A stretch of 64,000 nucleotides of DNA from CAZUXY01 sp964624235 (GCA_964624235.1 CAZUXY010000013.1:17381-81380), one strand, 5' to 3'; shown: positions 1-8,490, numbered from the stretch's first letter. The notes: generated by a model from the letters alone, not told the origin. Translations and numbers: made by a program.

Positions 1-2
1 TT

Positions 3-314
3 TTTATCGCATCGACCGGTGCGAATGTCAGACCTGAACCCGGTTTCAATCTGGCGCTGATGTACGGGGCGCCGGTAATGCTGGGTTGGACCCTCCTGCT
101 CTTCTGGGCCGACAGAAAACCCCTTGAACGCAGAGGTGTATTGCTGTGCCTCATCCCGGTTGTCGTCGCGTATTTTTTAGTGGAGATACTCGCCGTTTCA
201 CGCGGGATAATCCCTCTGAAAAACATGGTCCCGGTCTTCATTGTTCAGCCGCTTTTCCTGTTCATGATTATTTTCAGCTATTGCAATGCGGAAGCCGCGG
301 AACCGCAGGTGTGA
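3..314 (+). CDS. Membrane protein, 3' end only
   Basis: The reading frame is open from the first bases of the window, so the gene is cut at its 5' end; 103 codons and a TGA stop remain. The visible part holds three hydrophobic stretches that look like membrane helices (around PVMLGWTLLLFWA, VLLCLIPVVVAYFLVEIL and MVPVFIVQPLFLFMIIFSYC), separated by short basic loops. The tail after the last helix is short. I do not recognise the family. No terminator lies directly after the stop. Confidence 0.6.
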   Translation, partial: FIASTGANVRPEPGFNLALMYGAPVMLGWTLLLFWADRKPLERRGVLLCLIPVVVAYFLVEILAVSRGIIPLKNMVPVFIVQPLFLFMIIFSYCNAEAAEPQV

Positions 315-523
315 CCGGTTCCCTGCGGTTTGTGGCATGTATCACGGAAAAAACCTGCGGGAAATGATCATCCGGCAGAAATTTATAAAACCACAGGTCT
401 TTTTTAGAAAACAATTAATTTCACGGGAACGACCCACGTGCTTATTTTTTTTGTTACTTTGCCGTAAATAATATTGACGCGTGCCGGTTGATGTGCTTTC
501 TTTGTTTTCAATTGGTAAATTGT

Positions 524-604
524 ATGAAATCTCGAAACATCTACAGCGCCCTTCTTCTGGGTCTACTATTAAACACCGGGAATATAACGCGGTGCGTTTC
601 GTGA
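524..604 (+). CDS. leuL: Leucine-rich leader peptide of leuA
   Basis: A 26-codon frame starts with ATG at 524 and stops with TGA at 602. Six of seven consecutive codons, from 551 to 571, encode leucine (CTT CTT CTG GGT CTA CTA TTA), and they include CTA and TTA, which should be scarce in a GC-rich genome. It lies upstream of a strong intrinsic terminator (629-672) and then leuA. This is the classic layout of transcription attenuation by ribosome stalling on scarce leucyl-tRNA. The Shine-Dalgarno site is weak. The peptide is inferred from composition and position, not from homology. Confidence 0.72.
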   Translation: MKSRNIYSALLLGLLLNTGNITRCVS

Positions 605-628
605 TGTAGAAGCCGAATCAGCAAGAAT

Positions 629-672
629 GAAGGCCGTCATGGAAACACCGTGACGGCCTTTTTTATTTTTTA
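629..672 (+). terminator. Attenuator terminator before leuA
   Basis: Arms AAGGCCGTCA (630-639) and TGACGGCCTT (651-660) form a perfect 10-bp stem with an 11-nt loop, followed by a T-rich run to about 672. It lies between the leucine leader and leuA with no other gene nearby, so it most likely controls read-through into leuA. Bases 590-600 (CGGTGCGTTTC) can pair, with a 2-nt bulge, to GAAACACCG at 642-650. That could act as an anti-terminator when a ribosome stalls on the leucine codons. Confidence 0.8.
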
Positions 673-814
673 TGTCCGGAGGTGGAGGGATATGAACATC
701 CCGCGAATCCTACCATCATCGTCATTTTTTCTCCCCATCTATGCACGGTGGGGCGCTGTTTGAAAACGATACACAGCAAGGCAGTAATCTCTATACCATT
801 TATGTGAGGACATT

Positions 815-2386
815 ATGCAAAGCGAAAAGATCATCATATTCGACACCACACTGCGGGACGGGGAACAGTCCCCCGGTTTCAGCATGAATTTTGAGGAAAA
901 GATACACATGGCGGACCAGATGGTAAAGCTGGGCGTTGACGTCATCGAGGCGGGCTTCCCCCGTTCGTCCCAGGGGGATTTCGACTCTGTCCAGCGCATC
1001 GCAAGGCGGTTGAAGGGCATTCAGGTGGCCGGACTGGCGCGTGCGGACGATGACGATATCGACGTATGCTGGGAGGCCATTAAAGACGCCGAGAACCCGC
1101 GGATCCACACCTTTATCTCAAGCTCAGACATACACATACAGTACCAGCTTAAAAGGACCAGGGCGGATGTGCTTGAGCAGGCCGCGGCGGCGGTAAAAAG
1201 GGCGGCACGGTACACCGGCAATGTCGAGTTTTCCCCCATGGATGCAACGCGGAGCGACTGGGATTACCTGGCCAGGATGATCGAAGCGGTCATCGCCGCG
1301 GGCGCCAGTACCGTCAACATTCCCGATACCGTCGGTTACGCCATCCCCTCGGAATTCCAGAAACTCATCGCTTATATCAAAAACAACGTTGCCAATATCG
1401 ACAGGGCGGTGATATCGGTACACTGTCATAACGACCTGGGACTCGCGGTGGCCAATTCCATAGCCGCCATAGAGGCGGGCGCGCGCCAGATCGAATGCAC
1501 CATAAACGGGATCGGCGAGCGGGCCGGAAACACCTCGATGGAGGAGACGGTCATGGCCATCCGCACACGCAGCAACCTTTTGAACTGCCACACAGGAATA
1601 AACACCCAGCAGATCATGGCGACCAGCCGTCTTTTGACCCACATTACCGGCATTTCCGTTCAGCCCAACAAGGCCATTGTGGGCGTAAACGCCTTCGCAC
1701 ACGAGTCGGGGATCCATCAGGACGGCATGCTGAAAAACACCATGACCTACGAGATCATGAATCCGGAGGATGTGGGCATTTCCAAATCGACGCTGGTGCT
1801 GGGTAAACACTCGGGCCGGCACGCGGTGACGGAACGGCTGAAGACCCTGGGATATGACCTCTCGGGCGACGACCTGGAACGTTTTTTCAAATACTTCAAG
1901 GCGCTGGCCGATGTTAAGAAGCAGATCTTCGATGAAGACCTCGAGGTGCTCATCGGCGAGGCGGTTTACAAGGAAAAAGGCCGGTTCAAGGTGACCAACG
2001 TCCAGATATCCACCGGTATGTATTCCCCGCCCATGACACTGGTTACCGTAAAGGACCGCGAGGCCGACGGGGACGAAACCTTCGACGTCGCCCACGGCAA
2101 CGGCGGAGTGGACGCGGGCGTCAACGCGGTGATCAAGATCACCGGCACGCGCGCTCGGATCGATTCTTTCAACCTGGTGGCCATTACCGGAGGTTCCGAC
2201 GCCCTCTGCGAGGTCACCGTTACCGTGAGTGAAGACTGCAACGGGAAAGTGCTCAAAGCCGTGGGATCAGGCGTCAATATCGATATCTCGGTGGCGGGCA
2301 TACTCTCCTTTGTGGACGCGTTGAACAAGCTCGAGGCCCGCAAGAAGGTAAACGGTCACCGTGAAAAGGTGGAGGCCAGGCTGTAA
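815..2386 (+). CDS. leuA: 2-isopropylmalate synthase
   Basis: This enzyme condenses acetyl-CoA with 2-ketoisovalerate, the first committed step of leucine biosynthesis, in the cytoplasm. The 523-residue length fits full-size LeuA. The N-terminal TIM-barrel domain has the FDTTLRDGEQSPG signature (residues 9-21, catalytic Arg14 and metal-binding Asp15) and the HCHND metal ligands (203-207). GIGERAGN and HESGIHQDG follow. The last roughly 130 residues match the allosteric dimer domain that binds leucine. GTGAGGA sits 5 bases before the ATG. The leucine-codon leader and terminator upstream support leucine rather than citramalate or homocitrate synthesis. No leuBCD follows, so the pathway genes are scattered. 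Confidence 0.93.
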   Translation: MQSEKIIIFDTTLRDGEQSPGFSMNFEEKIHMADQMVKLGVDVIEAGFPRSSQGDFDSVQRIARRLKGIQVAGLARADDDDIDVCWEAIKDAENPRIHTFISSSDIHIQYQLKRTRADVLEQAAAAVKRAARYTGNVEFSPMDATRSDWDYLARMIEAVIAAGASTVNIPDTVGYAIPSEFQKLIAYIKNNVANIDRAVISVHCHNDLGLAVANSIAAIEAGARQIECTINGIGERAGNTSMEETVMAIRTRSNLLNCHTGINTQQIMATSRLLTHITGISVQPNKAIVGVNAFAHESGIHQDGMLKNTMTYEIMNPEDVGISKSTLVLGKHSGRHAVTERLKTLGYDLSGDDLERFFKYFKALADVKKQIFDEDLEVLIGEAVYKEKGRFKVTNVQISTGMYSPPMTLVTVKDREADGDETFDVAHGNGGVDAGVNAVIKITGTRARIDSFNLVAITGGSDALCEVTVTVSEDCNGKVLKAVGSGVNIDISVAGILSFVDALNKLEARKKVNGHREKVEARL

Positions 2387-2425
2387 AGACCGGCCGTGAA
2401 GTTGAATCATCGCCGCCGGTGCAGC

Positions 2426-2462
2426 GGGCGGGAGCAGGATACTGTCGCGTATCCCACCGCCC
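2426..2462 (+). repeat. Two-step hairpin between leuA and SMR gene
   Basis: An outer stem GGGCGG/CCGCCC (2426-2431 with 2457-2462) encloses an inner stem GGATAC/GTATCC (2437-2442 with 2449-2454) and a 6-nt loop. No T-run follows, so it is not a standard terminator. It lies 108 bases before the exporter start and could shape the mRNA. I could not match it to a known guanidine riboswitch class. Confidence 0.3.
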
Positions 2463-2569
2463 CGCACACCCGCGCCGCACGGGATAACGGGAAAAGGCGG
2501 TTTCGTGTAACCTTTGTCCTCGTTCAGATACTCAATTCGTACCATCCATGCAAAAAAACGGAGAACGCT

Positions 2570-2890
2570 ATGAACTGGCTCTTCCTCCTCCTCGCCGGCC
2601 TGTGTGAAATCGGCTGGCCGCTCGGACTCAAGCTTTCCCAGGCCGGGCCCCACAAGTTGCTCTGGATACTGGTCGCCGCGGTCTCAATGGCGTTGAGCGG
2701 CGCTTTCCTTTGGATCGCGCAGAAAACGATACCCATGGGCACCGCGTATGCCGTGTGGACCGGCATCGGCGCCACCGGCGCCTTCGTCACGGGGATCATA
2801 CTGTTCAAAGACCCCGCCGACCTGCTCCGCGTATCTTCGGTGATCCTGATCGTCATAGGCATTGTGGGACTGAAGCTCTCACACAACTGA
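2570..2890 (+). CDS. SMR family exporter, Gdx/SugE-like
   Basis: This is a 106-residue small multidrug resistance protein with four membrane helices, the normal size for the family. It would act as a dual-topology dimer in the inner membrane exchanging a cation for protons. The essential glutamate is Glu13 in CEIGWPLGLK. A tryptophan three residues later and the GLK motif resemble the Gdx (guanidinium exporter, formerly SugE) branch more than EmrE. The start at 2570 was chosen for GGAG at 2560-2563 and because it begins right at helix 1. It could belong to either SMR branch; the exact substrate is inferred. Confidence 0.85.
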   Translation: MNWLFLLLAGLCEIGWPLGLKLSQAGPHKLLWILVAAVSMALSGAFLWIAQKTIPMGTAYAVWTGIGATGAFVTGIILFKDPADLLRVSSVILIVIGIVGLKLSHN

Positions 2891-3220
2891 GGGGCGCGGG
2901 CCCGCACGACGGAATTTCGGCAACCTTCCAGCGAACCTTCCGCCCATACCGGGCGGCGTTCCCTGCCGCGACGACGGAGCTGTCGCGATCTGAACACTAA
3001 AACTCTGGAACCCTGTTCGGTGTACATGTAAAAAAATGACTTCGCCGCTTGCCGTTCGCACATGAAATCATTATATTATTCCATTCATCGGCCGATAACG
3101 ACGCTTCCCGCAGGGGAAAACCGGTATTGACGGCCGGTATAATGATACATAAAACCGGGCATTACCAACCGGGATCAGATAGAGGTTGGTTGTATACACC
3201 ATGAAAAACGGAGGAAACCC
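2891..3220. other. Intergenic region before sodA
   Basis: 330 bases without a gene. The right half holds a 10-bp palindrome ATCGGCCGAT (3087-3096) and the probable sodA promoter. I see nothing definable in the left half. Confidence 0.5.
3127..3155 (+). promoter_or_regulatory. Probable sodA promoter
   Basis: TTGACG (3127-3132) and TAAAAC (3150-3155) are spaced by 17 bases, giving a start of transcription near 3162 and a leader of about 60 bases. A second -10-like TATAAT lies at 3139-3144 but has no fitting -35. Assigned from consensus only. Confidence 0.4.
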
Positions 3221-3883
3221 ATGAATAAATATACCTTGCCGAACCTGCCTTACGGATTTGACGCGCTGGAACCGCACATCGACGCGCGTACCATGGAAAT
3301 TCATCACGGGAAGCACCACGCGGGCTATGTGAGCAAGCTGAACGCGGCCCTGGAAAAGCATCCCGCACTGTTCGAGATACCCCTGAATACCCTGCTGGCG
3401 AACCTGCACAGCGTTCACGGGGACATCCGTGATGATGTGAGAAACAACGGCGGCGGACACCTGAACCATTCCCTGTTCTGGAGCATCTTGAGTCCTGGTG
3501 CGGGAGGGGAGCCGTCGGGTACACTGTCACAGGCCCTGATCAAGAAGTACGATACGACGGATTCATTCAGGAAGGAGTTCGAAAAAACCGCGACGGCACG
3601 CTTCGGTTCGGGATGGGCCTGGCTTTCCCTGAATGCCTTTAGCGACCTGGTGGTGCATTCCACACCCAACCAGGACAATCCCGTGATGGAGGGGATGATC
3701 CCGATCATCGGCCTTGACGTCTGGGAGCACGCGTATTACCTGAATTACCAGAACCGCCGTCCCGATTACATAAACGCCTTCTGGAAACTGGTCAACTGGA
3801 AACAGGCCGAGATCAATTACCTGAACGCCTTAAACGATATCGACAGTTGTATGACGGTGGCGGGAATACGTAAAGCTTCGTAA
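3221..3883 (+). CDS. sodA: Superoxide dismutase, Mn type
   Basis: It converts superoxide to oxygen and hydrogen peroxide in the cytoplasm. The 220-residue protein has the full Fe/Mn-SOD fold: metal ligands His28, His83, Asp166 and His170, the last two within GLDVWEHAYYL. GGGH at 77-80 and the Gln151 of STPNQD are the outer-sphere pattern typical of manganese rather than iron enzymes. No signal peptide is present. GGAGG lies just before the ATG. It stands alone, with its own promoter and a terminator beyond the stop, and a lipoprotein gene converges on it. Confidence 0.95.
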   Translation: MNKYTLPNLPYGFDALEPHIDARTMEIHHGKHHAGYVSKLNAALEKHPALFEIPLNTLLANLHSVHGDIRDDVRNNGGGHLNHSLFWSILSPGAGGEPSGTLSQALIKKYDTTDSFRKEFEKTATARFGSGWAWLSLNAFSDLVVHSTPNQDNPVMEGMIPIIGLDVWEHAYYLNYQNRRPDYINAFWKLVNWKQAEINYLNALNDIDSCMTVAGIRKAS

Positions 3884-3961
3884 TCAGTAAAAATCATCCC
3901 CCGAGGCGTATTGCCGTCCCGGGGTATGGCGAAATGATTACTCTTTTAATGTAAAATAACG

Positions 3962-3990
3962 GGAGCGCGGGTGTAGATACGCGCTCCTTT
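3962..3990 (+). terminator. Shared terminator between convergent genes
   Basis: GGAGCGCG (3962-3969) and CGCGCTCC (3980-3987) form an 8-bp stem with a 10-nt loop. A short T-run follows on the plus strand, and on the minus strand the hairpin is followed by CGTTATTTT. It lies between sodA and the convergent lipoprotein gene and probably serves both. Confidence 0.6.
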
Positions 3991-4015
3991 GTGCGGAAAA
4001 AATTCAGACTGCCGT

Positions 4016-4582
4016 TTACTTTTTTTTCGCAGGTGCTTTCTTAGGTTCCACGGATTTAATCGCACGGTCAAGGTTCCCCTGGGCGGTGATAAGATCACCT
4101 ATTGCTTCTTTGGTAATCTTCATGGCATCCGCTTCATCGGCCGGTTTCGCTTTCGCGAGCTTGGCCTCTACATCCGCGAGGGCTTTCACCGCGTCCGCTT
4201 TCGCTTTCTGTCTTACCTTGTCCTCGGTTTTGGTCAGTTTCTTGCTGTTGAATTTAGCTATAGCGTCATTGATGCCTTTCGATTTGTATTTAATCTGGGT
4301 AAACTGGTTGAGCAGCTCATTGAGCTTGTCGCCGGCCTCTTTCATTTTTTTCGCTTTTTCTTCTTCTTTCCCGATCTTCAGGGCTTCGTCCCAGATTTTC
4401 TGAGCGGCGGCCATCTTCGCGTCCAGCACGGCCTTGAACGCAGGATACTTCATGACCGCTTCAGCGAAATCCTTTTTATTGTTTTCCCATTTTTGAATTT
4501 CGTTCTTCGTGGTCGGCTTGCACGACATGATAAGAGCCGTACAAAACAGTGTTACAACCAGAGCTGAGAATGACCTCATCAT
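4016..4582 (-). CDS. Lys/Ala-rich coiled-coil lipoprotein
   Basis: A 188-residue protein begins MMRSFSALVVTLFC and has a lipobox-like IMSC, so it is probably exported and lipidated. The rest is rich in Lys, Ala and Glu with few hydrophobic blocks and reads as long helices or coiled coil; it ends in the basic tail KKAPAKKK. The start at 4582 was chosen because a run of G (4588-4592) precedes it and the signal peptide begins there; an in-frame extension to 4714 lacks these features. I do not recognise the family. It may be a periplasmic or surface spacer protein. Confidence 0.75.
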   Translation of the reverse strand: MMRSFSALVVTLFCTALIMSCKPTTKNEIQKWENNKKDFAEAVMKYPAFKAVLDAKMAAAQKIWDEALKIGKEEEKAKKMKEAGDKLNELLNQFTQIKYKSKGINDAIAKFNSKKLTKTEDKVRQKAKADAVKALADVEAKLAKAKPADEADAMKITKEAIGDLITAQGNLDRAIKSVEPKKAPAKKK

Positions 4583-4707
4583 TTTAATACCCCCATAGTT
4601 TTTCTTAATTATCGCCTTCATGGAGAAAATGTCAAATAAAAAAGACAAAGGACGGTTACGTGAAACACCGTAATGCGTAAAACGCTGGAAACTTATTTCC
4701 TGACGCG

Positions 4708-6156
4708 TTACCATCCCATACAGAGGTACTTGACTTCAAGGAATTCCTCGATACCGTATTTGGACCCTTCGCGTCCGATACCGGACTCCTTCATTCCCCC
4801 GAAGGGCGCCACGGCATAGGACACCATGCCCCGGTTGATGCCTACGATACCGAATTCCAGTGCGCCCGAGACCCTCCAGGCCCTGCCCAGATCGCGGGTA
4901 TAGCAATAGGCCGCCAGGCCGAACTCGGTATCGTTGGCCATGGCCACAACCTCCTCCTCGGAATCGAACCGGAAAAGCGGCGCTACCGGCCCGAAGGTCT
5001 CCTCCCGTGACAGGAGCATGGCGCCGGTTACGTCTACCAGTATGGTAGGTTCGTAGAAAGTTCCTCCCCTGGGATGGGGCCGTCCGCCCGTAAGCACCTT
5101 CGCCCCTTTCGCGACGGCATCACCGATATGTGACTCCACTTTCGCAATAGCCTCCCTGTTGATCAGAGGACCCAGGTCCACCTCATCCTCGAAACCGTCG
5201 CCTACCCTCATGGCGGTGACGGCGATTTTCAGTTTTTCAGCGAAACGGTCGTAGACTCCCCTCTGCACATACACGCGGTTGGCGCACACGCAGGTCTGGC
5301 CGGTATTACGGAACTTTGACTGTATAAGCCCCTTCACCGCTTCGTCCAGATCGGCGTCGTCAAAAACGATAAAAGGGGCGTTGCCCCCCAGCTCCAGGGA
5401 AACTTTTTTCACCGTACCGCTGCACTGCTTCATCAGCAGCTTCCCTGTGTCGGTGGACCCGGTGAAAGTGAGCTTGCGCACCAGTGGATGCGAGGTAATC
5501 ACCGGGCCTATGGCGCGGGGATCGCCGGTAATGACATTGAGCACACCCCCGGGTATACCCGCACGGTGCGCCAGTTCAGCCAGCGCCAGGGCGGTCAGAG
5601 GCGTGTCCTCAGCGGGTTTAATGACCACGGTACACCCGACGGCGATCGCCGGCGCGCACTTACGGGTTATCATGGCCAGGGGGAAATTCCACGGCGTAAT
5701 GGCCGCAACGACGCCCACCGGCTCTTTTACCACCACGATCCTCTCCCCGGGATTGACCGGGGGTATCACGTCGCCGTACACCCGGCACGCCTCCTCGGCA
5801 AACCACTCCACGAAGGTCGCCCCGTACTGCGCTTCACCTAAGGCTTCTTTATAGGGTTTTCCCTGCTCGGTGGTGATGATGGCGGCGAGATCGTCCTGAT
5901 GCGCCACGATTAGTTCATACCACTTTCTCAGCAGATCGGCCCGCTCCCTGGCGGTTCTGTTCTTCCATGGATCGAAGGCGGCGTGTGCGGCCTGTACGGC
6001 CCGTTCGGTGTCGGCCGCGTCCATGCGGGGAACGGTGCCTATGCGGGAACCGGTAGAGGGATTTATCACCTCCATGGTGCGGCCGCTTTCCGCTGCCGGC
6101 CAGGCGCCTCCGATATAGGCTTTGTTCTTTAATAACAACGGATCCTTGAGATTCAT
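4708..6156 (-). CDS. gabD: Succinate-semialdehyde dehydrogenase
   Basis: A 482-residue NAD(P)-dependent aldehyde dehydrogenase that would oxidise succinic semialdehyde to succinate, or a related short semialdehyde. TPWNFPLAMITRK, FTGSTDTGK, catalytic Glu255 in LELGGNAP and nucleophile Cys289 in NTGQTCVCANR are intact. The second cysteine two residues on is typical of GabD-type enzymes. GGGAAG precedes the ATG. It lies downstream of another aldehyde dehydrogenase in the same direction with a 94-base gap, so the two may share transcripts. The substrate is inferred from family resemblance; no GABA transaminase is present here. Confidence 0.88.
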   Translation of the reverse strand: MNLKDPLLLKNKAYIGGAWPAAESGRTMEVINPSTGSRIGTVPRMDAADTERAVQAAHAAFDPWKNRTARERADLLRKWYELIVAHQDDLAAIITTEQGKPYKEALGEAQYGATFVEWFAEEACRVYGDVIPPVNPGERIVVVKEPVGVVAAITPWNFPLAMITRKCAPAIAVGCTVVIKPAEDTPLTALALAELAHRAGIPGGVLNVITGDPRAIGPVITSHPLVRKLTFTGSTDTGKLLMKQCSGTVKKVSLELGGNAPFIVFDDADLDEAVKGLIQSKFRNTGQTCVCANRVYVQRGVYDRFAEKLKIAVTAMRVGDGFEDEVDLGPLINREAIAKVESHIGDAVAKGAKVLTGGRPHPRGGTFYEPTILVDVTGAMLLSREETFGPVAPLFRFDSEEEVVAMANDTEFGLAAYCYTRDLGRAWRVSGALEFGIVGINRGMVSYAVAPFGGMKESGIGREGSKYGIEEFLEVKYLCMGW

Positions 6157-6209
6157 AACGCTTCCCCTGCTCTGGAATAGTACTGAGATAACCGCCGGTT
6201 TTCAAGGGT

Positions 6210-6249
6210 CCGGGGACGCGGTTGTGCACGCACGTCCCCGGTTTTTTTT
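6210..6249 (+). terminator. Plus-strand terminator between two minus genes
   Basis: CCGGGGACG (6210-6218) and CGTCCCCGG (6233-6241) form a 9-bp stem with a 14-nt loop, followed by eight T on the plus strand. The genes on both sides run on the minus strand, where the run reads as A before the hairpin. The orientation therefore fits a plus-strand (antisense) transcript, or simply an RNA stabiliser at the 3' end of the upstream gene. Confidence 0.5.
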
Positions 6250-6250
6250 G

Positions 6251-7624
6251 TTATGATAAAAAAGGTTTCACATAACTCAACTTGTTTTTATAGGGCGGAT
6301 AAGGAAGGGTAGGATTGACCAGGGTGGTCTTGTGCAGTATGGAACGATGGTGGCTGAAGGCATTGAAACTGTGTTTGCCGTGATAACTGCCCATCCCGCT
6401 GTACCCCACGCCGCCGAAGGGCATACGGGGATTAGTCACGTGCATGATGGTATCGTTGATACACCCCCCTCCCGAAGAGGTGCGCGACAGCAGCAGGTCC
6501 TTTTGGCGTTTCGAAGAAGTGAAAAAATACATGGCCAGGGGCTTCTCGTGTTCGTTGATCGCTTCGATCACGTCCTCGAGACGGGTGAACTCAAGCACCG
6601 GCAGCACCGGCCCGAAGATCTCCTCCTGCATTATGGGATCATTATAGTTGATGTTGTCGATGATCGTGGGTTCTATATAACGGGTTTTTCTGTTCACCCT
6701 CCCGCCGTGGACAATCGTGCCTGCCGTTGGTATCAGCTTCTCCAGCCGGCTGAATTGCTGGTCGTTGATGATCCTGCCGTAATCAGGGCTCTGTTCAGGA
6801 TCATCGCCGTGAAACTCCTTTATGCATTTGATGATCTTTTCCAGCAGAGGCTTCTTCACCTCACGGTGCACAAAAAGGTGGTCGGGGGCGATGCAGGTCT
6901 GGCCCGAGTTGATAAACTTGCCGAAGGCGATGCGCTGGGCTGCGACATCAAGACTGGCGTCCTTTTCCACGATGCAGGGACTCTTGCCCCCCAGCTCCAG
7001 TACGACCGGGGTCAGGTGCCGCGACGCTTTTTCCATGACGATTCTCCCGAGGGAGGTGCCACCGGTGAAAAAGATCATATCGAAACGCTGTTCCAGTATG
7101 GCCTGGTTGACCCTGCGGTCGCCGGTGAAAACGCTGATGTATTCGGGCGGGAATGTCTCGTTAATGAGGTCTTTAATGACCTCTGAAACGTGTTCCGAAT
7201 AATGGGCGGGTTTCATCATGACGCAGTTCCCGGCCGATATGGCCCCAACCAGCGGCTGCAGCGCGAGCTGCAGAGGGTAATTCCACGGCGACATGATGAG
7301 TACCGTTCCGTAGGGTTCGTGGTATATTCTGCTGGTCGAACCGAAGTTCAGCATATCGGTGCGGACCTTCGTGGGACTGGTCCATTTTTTCAGGTTTTTC
7401 AGATGCCCCTTGATTTCCTTCAACACCATGCCTATCTCGGTGGCGAAAACCTCGAATCTGGGCTTATGCAGGTCTTTCTGAAAAACATCATAGATCTTCT
7501 CCTCATTTTTATACAGGGCCGCCATGAGTTTTTTCAGGTTTTCCCTGCGAAAACCGATGTCCCTGGTGCGTCCTGTTTTGAAAAACTCACGATGCGCCTT
7601 TACCGCGCTGATGATTTTATCCAT
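6251..7624 (-). CDS. Aldehyde dehydrogenase, ALDH3 class
   Basis: A 457-residue NAD(P)-dependent dehydrogenase of the ALDH3 group, which oxidises fatty or aromatic aldehydes. Evidence is SPWNYPLQLALQP, FFTGGTSLG, Glu210 in LELGGKSP, catalytic Cys244 in NSGQTCIAPDH and the PFGGVGYSGMG signature near the C-terminus. The length matches bacterial ALDH3 members, which lack the longer N-terminus of ALDH1/2 types. The gene is divergent from a GntR regulator, and a 16-bp palindrome overlaps its likely -10 region, so it is probably repressed by that regulator. Confidence 0.88.
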   Translation of the reverse strand: MDKIISAVKAHREFFKTGRTRDIGFRRENLKKLMAALYKNEEKIYDVFQKDLHKPRFEVFATEIGMVLKEIKGHLKNLKKWTSPTKVRTDMLNFGSTSRIYHEPYGTVLIMSPWNYPLQLALQPLVGAISAGNCVMMKPAHYSEHVSEVIKDLINETFPPEYISVFTGDRRVNQAILEQRFDMIFFTGGTSLGRIVMEKASRHLTPVVLELGGKSPCIVEKDASLDVAAQRIAFGKFINSGQTCIAPDHLFVHREVKKPLLEKIIKCIKEFHGDDPEQSPDYGRIINDQQFSRLEKLIPTAGTIVHGGRVNRKTRYIEPTIIDNINYNDPIMQEEIFGPVLPVLEFTRLEDVIEAINEHEKPLAMYFFTSSKRQKDLLLSRTSSGGGCINDTIMHVTNPRMPFGGVGYSGMGSYHGKHSFNAFSHHRSILHKTTLVNPTLPYPPYKNKLSYVKPFLS

Positions 7625-7669
7625 TCCGCCATACCCCCTGTTGTGTTATTATTCCTCAGTAAATATTAC

Positions 7670-7685
7670 CGATTATCGATAATCG
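7670..7685. promoter_or_regulatory. 16-bp palindromic operator
   Basis: CGATTATCGATAATCG is a perfect palindrome between the divergent ALDH3 and GntR genes. On the minus strand a TTGACA (7704-7699) lies so that a 17-base spacer puts the -10 inside the palindrome. Binding there would block the ALDH3 promoter. GntR proteins bind such dyads as dimers; the pairing with this regulator is inference from position. Confidence 0.55.
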
Positions 7686-7769
7686 ATATTCTTTGTGCTG
7701 TCAAGGTATTTACAGGAACTTTAATTAATTTACATTTCATGGTTTCCATTATCTGAAGACCGCAGAGAG

Positions 7770-7796
7770 TTGACAATTTACAGACCATTCTATAAC
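7770..7796 (+). promoter_or_regulatory. Promoter of gntR-type gene
   Basis: TTGACA (7770-7775) and TATAAC (7791-7796) are separated by 15 bases, slightly short but close to consensus at both boxes. Transcription would start near 7803, about 20 bases before the ATG at 7825. Confidence 0.45.
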
Positions 7797-7824
7797 CTAG
7801 CCGCACACAGTATCAATATACAGA

Positions 7825-8490
7825 ATGAGGGCGCGAATGTGCTGGGTAAGGTTTAAAAATTTAGGTAACGAACTTGCCGATGTACTGAGCGAACGCATCA
7901 TCAAATCGGAGTACAAGCCGGGCGAGCGAATAGTGGAGTCCAGGGTCGCCGCCGAAATGAGGGTAAGCCAGAGCTCAGTCAGGGAGGCTTTGCGAATACT
8001 GCAGCAGAACGGGCTGGTAGAGATCAACCAGAGGAAGGGCACGTATGTTACGGTACTGTCTAAAAAGGATGTAGTCTTCCTCTATGAAATGCTGGCCGGG
8101 CTCTACTCCATACTGGTACGCGAATCGATGAAGAACCTGTCGGCTGACGATCTGCCCAGGATCGTCAACGTCATGAAGTCTCTGCAAGAGGCCGCCGACA
8201 AGGGAGACGCCGACGCTTATTACAACGGAATGTTCGCCTTCGCCGACATGGCGATTGAATCCGTGAACAGCCCTCTGCTGAAAAAAACCGTACATGACCT
8301 GTGGCAGAACAAAAAAAGGATCGAATACCTCACCCTCAAGGCGCGCAGCAAAGTCCTGAAAGGCAATTTCAAATACTTCAAACAGCTGGAAAAATACATC
8401 AAAAACGGCGATACGGATAACGCGGTAAAAACCATATCCGACTACCTCGGGAACGAGCTGGCCATTGCGCTGAATTTCTTCAAGGAATAA
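7825..8490 (+). CDS. GntR family transcriptional regulator
   Basis: A 221-residue DNA-binding protein. Residues about 12-77 form the winged helix of GntR proteins, with YKPGERIVESRVAAEMRVSQ, SSVREALRILQQNGLVE and the wing RKGTYV. The remaining 140 residues are all-helical and fit an FCD-type effector domain, although the metal-binding histidines usual in FCD are not evident. It is divergent from the ALDH3 gene with a palindrome between, so it likely senses an aldehyde-derived acid and represses that gene. No convincing Shine-Dalgarno site is visible, and an internal ATG at 7837 is possible. Confidence 0.85.
   Translation: MRARMCWVRFKNLGNELADVLSERIIKSEYKPGERIVESRVAAEMRVSQSSVREALRILQQNGLVEINQRKGTYVTVLSKKDVVFLYEMLAGLYSILVRESMKNLSADDLPRIVNVMKSLQEAADKGDADAYYNGMFAFADMAIESVNSPLLKKTVHDLWQNKKRIEYLTLKARSKVLKGNFKYFKQLEKYIKNGDTDNAVKTISDYLGNELAIALNFFKE

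Noticed and set aside
1124..2095. Long open frame on the minus strand inside leuA
   Set aside because: It mirrors the leuA codons in a GC-rich gene and has no start site or fold of its own. The same holds for 33765-35105 and 11014-12069 over other genes.
2387..2569. Guanidine riboswitch before the SMR gene
   Set aside because: The Gdx-like exporter made this worth checking, but I find no conserved ykkC-type core or paired ACGR loops; only an ordinary hairpin.
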